A stretch of DNA of 64,000 nucleotides from positions 67,837,754 through 67,901,753 of the forward strand of contig NC_061508.1 in NCBI RefSeq assembly GCF_022539505.1. Direction: 5' to 3'. Made by a program: the position numbers and the translations under genes. Shown here one piece after another: positions 34,407-45,228 of the stretch. Each line of letters starts with the position of its first letter. Within the stretch, counting starts at the first letter, position 1. The notes beneath the pieces were generated by a model. The model worked only from the letters and a program-made list of their open reading frames with translations. It was not told the origin of the DNA and did no database searches. The stretch is from Lolium rigidum (Eukaryota; Streptophyta; Magnoliopsida; Poales; Poaceae).

Positions 34407-37400
34407 TGGCCGCCAAGACCGCGGTCGCCGCTGCAGGTGAGTTATATCCGCCCGCCGTACATGGCTCTGTTTGAAGCCTCTCGCGCTGCCGCTCACCGCA
34501 GTGCGTGTTCCGCGTTCAGGGGGCAAGCCGAAGGAGGAGGAGCTGTCGTCGTCGGCGGCGGCCATGGCGGACGTGTACAACCACGAGCTCACGCCGCTGC
34601 AGAAGCACGTCGCCTTCTTCGACCGGAACAAGGACGGCGTCATCTACCCCGCAGAGACCTACCAAGGTAATCAACTCGCCCACCCACACCACACATCTCT
34701 TTCTTGCTACCAACAAATATCTACACATTTTCTTGGATGCCTGAGATCGATCGATCGGCAGCTGTGTGTCGTGGTCCTGAAATGGAGCTCGCTTCGTGGC
34801 AGGGTTCCGCGCGATCGGCTGCGGGGTGGCGCTCTCCGCATTCAGCGCCGTCTTCATCAACGGCCTGCTAGGGCCCAAGACGGTACCGGTAAGCACGCGC
34901 AGCCTCTCGTTTTCTCGCTGATCATCATCTCTCTCTGTGGGTCACGAACACGCGCGCCTTCACTGTTATACTACTGCTCTTGGTGGGCTAGTTGCTTTCA
35001 GAGTTAATAGTTTTGCTCTGTTGCCTTGGTTATTTTGCCTAGTACTAGTTGCTTTCAATTACTGTAGTTCTCAAGGTTCCAGTGCACGATAGTACAGAGC
35101 AGCAGAGACTAGCCGGACCACCTGAAAACTGTTGTGCCAAGTCCTAATTAAATACTCGCACCAAATGCCAAATACTCCAATATTCTCTTCATTGGCTACA
35201 TAGCCCAGATTAAGGATTGTTGGGATTAGCCTATGACTTCGTCTACTCCAAAATGCCAGACGCAGATCGTTAGGTCCCACGACCTTGCATACTGACGCGG
35301 CTACAATCACACAAGTTTACAGCGTCTGCATTATAAGCAGTTTAATCTCGTCTGCGGGCACACACATGAACTTCTGACAGTACTACGTACGTCGTAGACG
35401 TCATGTGGGTCACTGTTGGCACAGAACGGCAAAGAGCAAATAAACTGCCAAGAATTAGGTACGCCTTCTGCAACGAGACAAACAAACTTTATGAAAATCA
35501 ATTGTGTTTTCCTTTTCTTATTGAAGCTGGCAAGTACTACGAACATGTAAGCACGGCCATATAGGTCTATCCTTTTAAGCAATAAATAAACCTTCCATTA
35601 TCGAGAAAGCTATATGGTCGATACTATTCTTTAGCGGTTGTGCAAAGTTGAGGCGTTGTTTAAATTGTATATTGGTCACTAGTGGAAAACGGGGCTATAG
35701 GCCCGGTCTATTTGGGCCTTTAGTCCCGGTTTCCAAACCGGGACCAATAAGGCGAGCTAAAGATGCTCACTTTAGTCCGGTTCAAAGTTGCACCGGGCCT
35801 AAAGGCTGCGCCACGTGGGCTGCTGGCGCGCGTCGAGGAAAATACCCTTTAGTCCCGGTTTATAACACAAACCGGGACTAAATGTTATTTCATTATTTTT
35901 TTTAATCTATTTGGTTATGTCCAATTATTTTTCGCTCCTCTTTTTTTTCTATTTTTTCAGAATTTCTAGTATTTCAGTTATTTAACTAGTTTAGTTTCTA
36001 ACTACACTTAATCTCTAACTACGCTTAATCAATAGTCAAATTACTTACCCGTGGTCCAACTTCCCGCTCGGTCACCCATCCTCCCACTACTCCAAAGCAC
36101 TAGCACGCTTAACTTCCAAGTTCCTTTCCCATCCCGCTTCCAAGTGCTTCGCGCGCATGTTGTGATACTAGTATCATATCGATCCTATTAACATGTTGGT
36201 CGATGTCACACTTATTTATTATTCGAATTACAAATAATTATTTTAGTAAACAAAACTAATGACGTAATAACATGTTGTGGTAATGGTATTATAATTTTAA
36301 TTTTTTTAATTTGTATTATAATAGTTTTTTAATTTATTATTTTTTAATATTTTTTGCCAAACTTGAAAATTTGAAAATCTAAAAATTGGCTAACTTTATG
36401 TTAAGTAATAGTAATCTTTATGCATGATGTAATTATTATTTTAAAAAAAAATAAAAATATAAAATTCCGAATTTCTGGCAAAAACTAAAATCTTCCTGCT
36501 TTCATATTTTCATTTGGAATTTTGAGAATCTAAAAATTGGCTAACCGGGTAAACCCCGGTAAATTCGGATGTAACTTTTTCCCACGATGATTTTGATATA
36601 TTACACGTTTTTTTTCGACGTCGTATGCAAAAGTTAATGCGGTTTTACCATTTTTCAAACCTTTTTTGCAAAAAAAATGAAAACTCAAATTTGTTAATTT
36701 TCCCTAATAGTAGGTTGCATAACATACAAGAATCTGAAAAGATTTTATTTTTTAAATTTTCTATCATTTTCTTTTATATTTTACAGTGTTAAAAAAGGCG
36801 ATCCACGGGGGGGGGTGTGGAGGTGCATGGGGAGGCAAAAACCCTTTAGTCCCCCTTCGTATTACGAACCGGGACTAAAGGGTAGACCTTTAGTCCCGGT
36901 TGGTAATACGAACCGGGACTAAAGACTTTTGCCCCATAGACCACCCTTTAGTCCCGGTTCGTAATACGAAGGGGGACTAAAGGGTCCAAACGAACCGGGA
37001 CTAAAGGGTTTTCATGATGAACCGGGACCAATGCCCCCCATTGGTCCCGGTTTGGTTCAAAACGGGGACTAAAGGGTGGGACGAAAGGCCTCTTTTCCAC
37101 TAGTGGGTGTTGCTACTTGTGAGTAACAAAGTAGCGCCATTTAGCGAAGAAAAAAAAATCGAATGGCCAACAATAGTATTGCTCTTTCATGGGCGTGCAT
37201 TCCACGTGACCATCTAGAAACTGACCACTGTGGTTCAAAGCTGAAAAGAAAATATCGGTATGACTTTCGAAAAGCAAGAACGGGCCGGTGTTAATTGGTT
37301 GTATCTTGCGATAACATAAAAAAAATGGTTGTGCCTTCTCGTGGCCATCTAGAAGCCATTGCTGTTTGAAAACTACCAACAACAAATGGTTATTTTGCCT

Positions 37401-38919
37401 TTCCGGACAAAAGCAAGGATGAAAGTAAACCAGGCGCATCTCGTGGTAATGTAAAACCGATGCTGCCGCAAGCTTGGTTCAGAGTTTTCATCGACTGAGT
37501 GCCATATGACTAGACAACTCCCAGCTGAAAACCAAAACATATGATTCCTAACGTGAAGGCATGTACATGCCAACACACATCGCAACTGGAAAAGGTACAC
37601 CAAAATTATTTGCCACAAAGGAAAGCGAACCACTGAGCAAAGTAGCCGAGTCAGGCTTTCAGGTTCATCGATCTCTTCAGACTTTACAGCATGACTTCGA
37701 AACAGCAACACGAAATTGGGACTGCTACTGATTAAAAAAAAGTGAAAAGCTGATCGAATCGTTAACTGTTGTTAACCCTACCGTGTTGCTGCTGTGCTGC
37801 AGGAGAACATGAAGGCTCCAGCTTTCAAGTTCCCCATCTACGTAAAGCATATCCACAAGGGCAAGCATGGGAGTGATTCGGGCGTGTACGATGCCCAAGG
37901 AAGGTACTAACTATTATTATATACTCATATTACCATGTGCCCAATCGCTCTAGGACAGGTCATGCCAGTATGCCACCAATGGAAGAATTAACCTTGTGTT
38001 TTGGTATTTGCTTTTGACTCTGCTTTACAGAAGGGATCTTAGATAAAAAATATGCCACACAATTAACTGAAGATTATGAAAGTAATGAGATAGACATAGA
38101 GATGTGAATTGGAGTACTTTCAAAAAGAAAGAAAAAGAATTGAACCAACTTTACGACTACCAAACAGATCTTTATATGAAAGAGAGAGCAAGAGGTTAAG
38201 GGTAGCAGATGGGACTGGTATCTTGTATCAGTTCTATTCCCCTTTGTCCAAACTCCGAAGGAAGAGATGCCACAGTGCGACACACTCAATAATTAACTAC
38301 TTCCCAATGTGAGACACATGAGATCAAGGTATTGTCGACTGCATGCTGAAGTGCTAGGGTGGTACAAAAGTCCAACTGCCGATAAATTACACTGTACTCA
38401 GATCTAATTTTATATTGGAAGGAAAGACAATAATAAAATTTTGAAGAATTGGCTAGCTTACTAAGAGGTGCAAAAATATGACGCAGTAGGCTAGCATGGC
38501 TCCATGCTTGCTATAACCTTACAGTCTGCCCCAACCTGTAGGTTTGTTCCTGAAAAGTTTGAGGAGATATTCAAGAAGCATGCCCACACCAGGCCTGATG
38601 CCCTCACAGGCAAAGAGCTGAATGAGTTGCTTCAAGCAAACAGGGAGCCCAACGACATGAAAGGGCGGTAAGTTTGACTTCATCTGGAGTATGAACAATG
38701 GAAACGTGAGCATTGTTCTTTTGAGCTTATATATTTTTCTCTGGATAAAACAATTGCAGAGTGGGTGGCTTCACAGAGTGGAAAGTTCTCTACTCACTGT
38801 GCAAAGACAAGGAGGGTTTTCTTCACAAGGAGACTGTCAGGGCAGTCTACGACGGCAGCCTCTTTGAGAGGTTGGAAAAGGAGAGGAAGGAAGCTAAGGA
38901 ATTTGCCAAGAAGAAATGA
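34407..38919 (+). CDS. CLO: Caleosin / peroxygenase, six exons, 216 aa
   Basis: Exons 34407-34437, 34520-34666, 34803-34888, 37803-37903, 38542-38667 and 38760-38919 join in frame with GT-AG introns and end at TGA 38917-38919. Caleosins sit on lipid bodies or ER membranes, bind Ca2+ and haem, and oxygenate fatty-acid hydroperoxides. Seen here: a complete EF-hand loop at residues 45-56 ([12 protein letters not shown]); a hydrophobic segment about 62-83; a Pro-containing stretch 84-99 ([17 protein letters not shown]) in the proline-knot position; the family motif [14 protein letters not shown] at 105-118, with His residues of the kind used for haem; and the conserved C-terminal [16 protein letters not shown] block. 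Length is normal for the family. A second in-frame Met (residue 26) is a possible start. Intron 3 is 2.9 kb and holds a CACTA element. This is the only intact host gene in the window. Confidence 0.95.
34889..37802 (+). other. Third intron of the caleosin gene
   Basis: 2.9 kb, donor CCG|GTAAGC, acceptor TGCTGCAG|GAG. About half is the CACTA element at 35677-37105. The rest is ordinary AT-rich intron with no other gene seen. Confidence 0.9.
35677..37105. mobile_element. Non-autonomous CACTA element, 1.43 kb
   Basis: Ends CACTAGTGGAAAA and TTTTCCACTAGTG are perfect 13-bp TIRs with 3-bp target duplication GGT (35674-35676, 37106-37108). Subterminal regions carry many TTTAGTCCCGGTT and AACCGGGACTAAA units in both directions, the transposase-binding repeats typical of grass CACTA families. 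There is no transposase. It lies inside the caleosin intron and leaves the splice sites untouched. Confidence 0.92.
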
Positions 38920-39179
38920 TGAAAACTCACCTGATAGCCTTTAATTTGTGGTTGTGTCCAAGTATTTGTAATTATGGTGTGCTCGTGAGTCTGGTTTCCA
39001 AAATTAATGATGTATCTTAATTTCATTTGTTTCATGTTTATGGATTGAGGTTGAAAAGCTGATTCTGAAGATATTAATTGCAAAAAATGTAAATTGGGAA
39101 GTTCTCTGTTCACATTTCATTTTACTTTTCACATCTTATCACTAGTCTTGCTTATTTATTTATCCACAAACAGCTGATT
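38920..39179 (+). other. Caleosin 3' UTR and short intergenic region
   Basis: AT-rich, with no further gene. The caleosin transcript presumably ends here; AATTAATGATG near 39002 is a possible near-upstream element. The chromovirus LTR starts at 39180. Confidence 0.5.
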
Positions 39180-39527
39180 TGTAAGGTACTAGGGAATTTC
39201 TATATCATCTCTCGATTCACAGATACAGGAAGAGGTTTGAATCAAGCCGATCTCAGATCCAGCCTATTCTCTCCTTCTACGGCACGGACTCACTGAGTCG
39301 TGTTCATCGTTTCGTAAGATCCAAGCCAAGTACAGCACCGGCGCTCAGGCCTTAAGTACAGGAGACGTTCACTCACACACACGTTACAAGCTCACTTGGC
39401 CCACTGCGGCCCAAGCAGCCACCCAGGTAACTTGCGCGTCCTTGTGGGCCTGGTCTTGGTTTCCCCCTTGTCATCTGGAGGCCCAGCAACGGTGTGGCTC
39501 GTGCCTTGAGGTACCAGGTTGCTGACA
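39180..39527 (-). repeat. Chromovirus 3' LTR, 348 bp
   Basis: On the minus strand it begins TGTCAGCAACCTGG right after the polypurine tract and ends CCTTACA. The inner boundary is secure; the outer one (39180) is chosen from the CA end because no second LTR is available for comparison. Confidence 0.65.
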
Positions 39528-39546
39528 TTCCCCCCCCCCCCCTCTT
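39528..39546 (-). other. Chromovirus polypurine tract
   Basis: The minus strand reads AAGAG, then 13 G, then AA, directly before the LTR. The G-run also lies in the end of the pol frame, so its length affects where pol stops. Confidence 0.7.
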
Positions 39547-42500
39547 GTTCACCTGCTTGTCCCCAAGCAGGTGCATGCGGAAAACGCTGCTGAAGCTCTT
39601 CCATATCTTCCCAGGTTGCGGACGAAGTCGGAGCTCCACTCCATTGTACTAGGACTTGGACGACCGTGCGAAGACCAGCTTGGCGAATACGACGCTGCAG
39701 CACTTGAATTGGAACCTGGAAGACAGAATCAGCATCGGGAAGTTGCGGTAGTACCTGATGCTTGGGTCCAATACAAGGTTTCAGCTGTGAAACATGGAAG
39801 ACAGGATGAATTCTGCTTGAATCAGGAAGCTTCAGTTTGTAGGCAACTTCACCAATGCGCTGAATCACTGGAAACGGACCAAAGAACTTGAACGCGAGCT
39901 TGTGGTTAGCTCGACGCGCGACATATGACTGAACGTACGGCTGAAGTTTCAAGAATACTTCGTCACCAACAGAGAAGGAACGCTCAGATCTGTGCTTGTC
40001 AGCTTGGTGTTTCATACGTTGCTGCATACGAAGCAAATGCTGTCGGACAGAAGCAATCACCAACTGCCTGTCAGACAGCCAAGTCTGCACATCTTCCTCG
40101 GCAATACTGTCAGAAGCTGTCACGCCAAAGAAACGAGGCTGTCGTCCATATATTACCTCGAAAGGAGTTTTCCCACAGAAGAATGCCAATTGTTGTTGTA
40201 CCAGAATTTACAGAGGCTCAACCATTTAGACCATTGGTTGGGATGAGCACTGATGAAGCAACGAAGATAGCATTCAATAGATTGATTAACACGCTCTGTT
40301 TGACCATCTGTCTAGGGGTGATAGGCAGTACTCATGTTCAGTTCCGTGCCAGTAGCCTTGAGAACTCCCTGCCAGAATTTGCTAGTAAAGACTGGATCTC
40401 GGTCAGAGACTAACATTTTTGGCATGCCATGAAGACGGTAGACAGAATCGACAAAGAGGTCAGCCACGGTGGTAGCAGTGTATGGGTGCTTCAAGGGTAT
40501 AAAATGTGCATACTTAGAGAATTTGTCGACGACAACCATGATGCAGTTGAATTGGCGAGACGTTGGCAACCCATCAATGAAGTCCATTGTTGCCATCGCC
40601 CACGGACCCGAAGGCACAGGCAGGGGTTGTAGCAGCCCAGCAGGCAAAGTGCGCTCAGGCTTAGCTTGTTGACAGATGTGACAATTGCTGACAAAAGTCT
40701 TGACATCCTGTTTCATGCCTGGCCATTTGAAGAGAGAAATCAAGCGGCGATAAGTAACTGGAAAGCCTGAGTGGCCACCCAAGGGGCTGCTGTGGAATGC
40801 CAACACAATTTGCTGCCGTAACGATGTATTACGATCCACCCAAATTCTCTTTTGATAACGAAGCAAGCCATCTGAAAAGGAATAATCCGTGGCAGAAGAC
40901 GGGTCAACGGCTAATTTCTGCATTTTTTCTTGGACAAACGAATCCTGACTATAGCTGTCAACAACCTTATCGAGCCAAGTCGGCTGGACTGTCGTAGCGA
41001 CATATACTTCAGAAGAATGCACTGGCTTGCGAGACAGGGCATCTGCAGCACCATTCAAGTTGCCCTTCTTGTACACGACCTTGTACTGCAATCCCATCAG
41101 TTTGGTCAAAGCTTTTTGCTGCCAATCAGTATGGAGACGCTGGTCATCGAGATGAGTGAGGCTTTTGTGATCTGTGCGAATCACAAATTCCCCCATTTGC
41201 AAATATGAACGCCACTGTTCCACAGCAAGCAAGATTGCCAAATATTCCTTTTCATACACAGACAGGGTACGATTTCTGGGTCCCAAGGACTTGCTCACAT
41301 AAGCGAGAGGGTGTCCATTTTGAGATAGGACTGCACCAATTCCTATGTCGCAAGCATCTGTTTCTACGACGAACTGGAGCTTATAGTCTGGCAAGGCAAG
41401 AACGGGAGCTCTCATAAGTGCTGATTTCAAGGTTTGGAATGCAGTTTCAGTACTGTCAGTCCAGACATACAGCGACCCTTTCTTCAGTAATGCTGTGAGC
41501 GGTTGGCTGATGATTGCGTAATGGCGAATAAACTTACGCTAATAACCCGTAATGCCTAAGAACCCTCGCAGCTCTTTGAGATTGGTTGGTACTGGCCAGG
41601 TGCGGATGGTTTCAATCTTGGAATCATCAGTCGCAACACCACAAGCTGATATCACATGCCCTAGGTAAGAAATCTTCTCCTGAGCAAAAGCACATTTGGA
41701 AAGCTTCACCTGCCATTGATCCTTACGCAGAATGCTCAATACTTGCTCCACATGCTTGAGATGATCCTCATATGTCACACTGTAAATGAGTATATCATCG
41801 AAGAACACCAAGGCAAACTTACGGAGTACAGGTGCCAAGGATGCATTCATAGCAAACTGAAAAGTAGCAGGGGCTCCAGTCAAACCAAACGCCATAACTT
41901 TGAACTCATAGTGACCGTTATGCGTTTGAAAGGCAGTTTTAAATTCCTCCCCCGGAGCTAAACGGATTTGATGATAGCCAGCTCGTAGGTCTAGCTTTGA
42001 GAACCAGCGTGCACCAGCCAACTCATCAAGCAATTCATCGATAACAGGCAGAGGATACTTTCCTTTGACAGTAATAGCATTCAGATGGCGATAGTCGACA
42101 ACCAATCTCCAGGTTTTGTCCTGTTTCCTGACAAGAAGGACCGGAGACGCAAAAGGCGAGTTGCTGTGGGTGATAACCCCTAAACGCAGCAGTTCTTGGA
42201 TCTGTTGCTCAATTTCAGATTTCAACTCAGGAGCTACTCGATAGGGCCGCATAGACACAGGACGAGCTCCTGGAATGAGAGGTATTTGGTGATCATATTG
42301 TCTTCGAGGAGGAAGGCCAGTAGGAGCGTCAAACACTGAAGCAAATTGATCCAGTAAGGACTGCAAATCTGGTCGGAGCTTCGGTACTGCCTCATCAGGA
42401 GCTTCACGAACGATATGCAATTCTAACATAGCATAAGTCTGTCCAGGGGTATCTTCACCATGTAACACAACTAACTGGTCCGCAGCTTGGAACGCTATCC

Positions 42501-44049
42501 ACTGTTGAGCCCAATGAGATAACATAGGACTATACTTTGCCAACCAATCAAGTCCCAGTATGCCATCATAGTTCTGCAGATTAAGGATACGGAAGGAGTC
42601 ACAAAACTGGTACCCTTGCGAGGACCACTGCAATTCAGAGAACCTTTCATCACAGCGCAAAATCTTTCCACCAGCTACCTGGACTTGGACTGTATTACTG
42701 AGTTGTTTCTTTCCAGAGAGTAACTGGGCAGCGTGCTGATCAATGAAGCACGAAGAACTGCTAGAATCAATCAAGAATGAGAAACTGTGACCTTGGATTT
42801 CGACCATGATTTTAATCGACTTGGCCGCTGAACCAGAAGACGCTGCGGCAGCGGATAGCATCATCAGCTGTTCAGATGATTGCCCTTCAGAATTTTCTGA
42901 CTGCGAGTCATTCTCAGCTAACCTCATATAGTCTATCATCTCCTGGACAACATGAAGTTGGATAGCTGCCTTACACTGGTGGTCTCTTCCCCATTTCTCA
43001 CCACAAACAAAGCAGAGGACCTTTGAGCGACGATAAGCCTTCAAGCTAGCCCACTTGTCCTCAGCACCCGTTCGGCCACTCTCTGGAACACGTTTTTCTT
43101 CAATAGGCTTGGTAATCCACTTAGCTGGCGGCACAGGTGGAGGAGGAGGTAACGGATGAGCTTGCGGACGCCTGTTGGAATGTCCATGAGTACCAAAATG
43201 ACTGCTGGCCGGGGCAATACCATCAGCTAATTCCTCATACAACAAGGCTAAGGTATATGCAGTATCCAGATCAACAGGTTGTTGTATTGCCACCAACACA
43301 CGCACAGCAGGTTGCAATCCATCCAGGAAACGAGTGATGTAATGCAATGTATTCGGCTGTACCTCATATGCCGAGATTTGATCCACCAGGTCAGAGAATT
43401 TCTGCACATACTCTTCAACGCTGCCGGTCTGAGAGACATGGAACAAACGACGAAGGAGGAGTTGGTGTTGATTCCTCTGGAAACGAGCATGAACTCCTTG
43501 TACAAACTCCGACCAACCCGCATCAGGACATTTGTTCAGGAATGCCTCCAACCAGGTCGCAGCAGCTCCAGTAAACAGCGACGACGAATAAGAAATCCAC
43601 ATCGTCTCCGGAGTTCCCCATCTGTGGAAATACTCCTCGCAACGCCGTTGCCACAATTTGGAGTTCGCTCCGTCGAATTGTGGCAATTCGACGCTCGGGG
43701 CCGATGCAGCGGCATCAGAATGGAGAAGTCCAGTACTGGGAATCGTACAGAGCGATGAGATCTGGCCGGAGTGCATACCTCCGACCGGAGGAGGCTGGTG
43801 CGATGCACTGGCCTTCCCCCGGTGTAGCGGATCATCGCCGTGCCCTTGGCCAACAGCTCCATCCCCCGACTGCCAAGAGGTTGGCGTCGGCGTCCGTCCC
43901 ACTGAAGTGCTTGGGAACGAACGGATGGTGTCGTTGCCTAATCGACGGTACCTCGGAGGAGGGATCCTCACGAGGGGGAGAAGAAGTAGGGGCCATAGGG
44001 CGGAGTGCACACGGGACGGTGGTACGTGAGTTACCCAGCTTCGGAACAC
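39545..44049 (-). pseudogene. Chromovirus gag-pol polyprotein, two stops and a frameshift
   Basis: Open from about 44049 to 41539: gag (ELPQFDGANSKLWQRRCEEYF), CCHC knuckle CFVCGEKWGRDHQC (about 42965-43020), protease with LIDSSSSS in place of the usual D-S/T-G (42738-42780), and RT with FFDDILIY (about 41780-41810). A TAG at 41539-41541 interrupts just after GFLGITGY. RNase H (VVETDACDIGIGAVL) and integrase (HICQQAKPERT, then MDFIDGLP) follow to a second TAG at 40312-40314 (after STAYHP). One missing A near 40172 shifts the frame before KTPFEVIYGRQP. The C-terminus has a chromodomain (VQVLVQWSG ... ATWEDMEELQQRFP, 39575-39690). In an intact element this would copy and integrate the retroelement, with the chromodomain guiding it to chromatin marks. 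Confidence 0.88.
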
Positions 44050-44057
44050 CTGCAGCT

Positions 44058-44468
44058 TGTCTGGAATTATCTGGGCGCTTTCGCGTTGTTACAATGAGTT
44101 GTGGTTGTGCCTCTATGGCTCCCGGGATCCGGCTTATAAAGGCGCACGGATCTAGGGTTTACATGGAGAGTCCTAGCCGGATTACAGACAGCCTAGCTAT
44201 GGTACAATATCTTGCCGTGCACGTCACGGATCCGCCTTCCTCATACGTCGTACTGGATCCGGGTTCCTCATGGGCCTCCATGGATCCGGGTTACTCCTAA
44301 CATCAGAACGGATCCGGCTTACTGATCCTGGGCCGGACTTCTTCCTTCATGATCAACAGAGAATCGGGCCGCCCGATGGGCCACATGCCTCATCACCGTC
44401 TGTGGGCCACCCGGGCTTGCCGGATCTAGGCAATGTCGATGGTACACCCATGAAGTATACCCACAACA
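44058..44468 (-). repeat. Tat element 3' LTR, 411 bp
   Basis: On the minus strand it begins TGTTGTGGGTATACTTC and ends ATTCCAGACA (TG...CA). It is preceded by a purine-rich CTCTGGGGGCTAC (44469-44481). It contains several GGATCCGG repeats. The matching 5' LTR is outside the window, so the ends rest on motif and context only. Confidence 0.7.
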
Positions 44469-45228
44469 GTAGCCCCCAGAGTTCTCCGAGTTTCACCTGC
44501 AGTTTCCGCCTTGCTGGTCCAACATGATCTCCGGCAAACGTTGGTAACGCGGAGAAACTTGAAGAGCTCCAACTTCGTATTTTCTTTTCCCAACTTTTAG
44601 TCGGAAAATGCTCCCATCCTGCGGGACTTCATCCATCGACTGTACTGGACACGTTTCCGGGTTAGTTCCCTGCTTGCGAATGAAAGCCTTTTATCTTCAC
44701 GCGATTACCCGGAGTCTTTAAAAGACTCAAACGGTTCCGCCAATTCTGGCGCCACTTTCGCGCGATTTCTGCGGTAACTTATCTCTAGCCATTTTTACCG
44801 TTTAGGGTTTGGGACACGCGTCACGCATCCAACGGAGCGACGCTTGCGTTCCGACCACAGGATGCGGAGCACGAATCTCGTCCCGCCAGCCTATAAATAT
44901 CCGCCGTCGACGCCCTTACCCTCATTCACCCCCCTTCTCACCTCTCTGTCGAGCGCCGCCCGTGAGCTCTTCCTCCGCCGTGCCGGAACCTGTCGGAATA
45001 GTCGCCGAAGCATCACCGGAGCGAGCCCACCGCCGCAGTGTTCTTCGTGTTCTTAACTCCGGCGAGCCACCGTGCGGAAAACTCGTCGCCGGCAGCTCCG
45101 ACCACCGCATACGCCATTACGGTAAGTCTTCGAGCTTCATTGTCGCGCCGTAGTTGGTAGGGGTGAACCTGGGGAAGACGATGTGGGATCCGACTAAAGA
45201 AAGTTTCCGCCAAACCCTTTTTCTTCAG
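44469..45228 (+). promoter_or_regulatory. Promoter, 5' UTR and leader intron of the antisense gene
   Basis: The plus strand has a canonical TATA box CTATAAATATCC (TATAAATA at 44892-44899), a CT-rich start region near 44925, then a donor GGTAAGTC (45120) and acceptor TTTTCTTCAG ending at 45228, just before ATG 45229. This is a promoter separate from the LTR and facing against it. Confidence 0.6.

Larger units (their letters stand above)
39180..44057 (-). mobile_element. Chromovirus (Ty3/gypsy with chromodomain), 3' part
   Basis: On the minus strand: gag, zinc knuckle, protease, RT, RNase H, integrase, chromodomain, polypurine tract and 3' LTR. The 5' untranslated region and 5' LTR are missing because a Tat element inserted at 44058, just upstream of gag. 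They would lie beyond the right end of the window. The gene order with integrase after RT and a C-terminal chromodomain defines a chromovirus; the short LTR and gag type fit the Reina/Tekay side. Confidence 0.88.

Noticed and set aside
34471..35007. Long plus-strand ORF overlapping caleosin exons 1-3
   Set aside because: It reads through introns. The spliced model matches the whole caleosin family in frame.
35648..35881. Plus-strand ORF at the CACTA left end
   Set aside because: Made of subterminal CCCGGTT repeats; not a gene.
43041..43862. Alternative ORFs on both strands across the chromovirus gag
   Set aside because: They overlap the well-supported gag frame and look like shadows of it.
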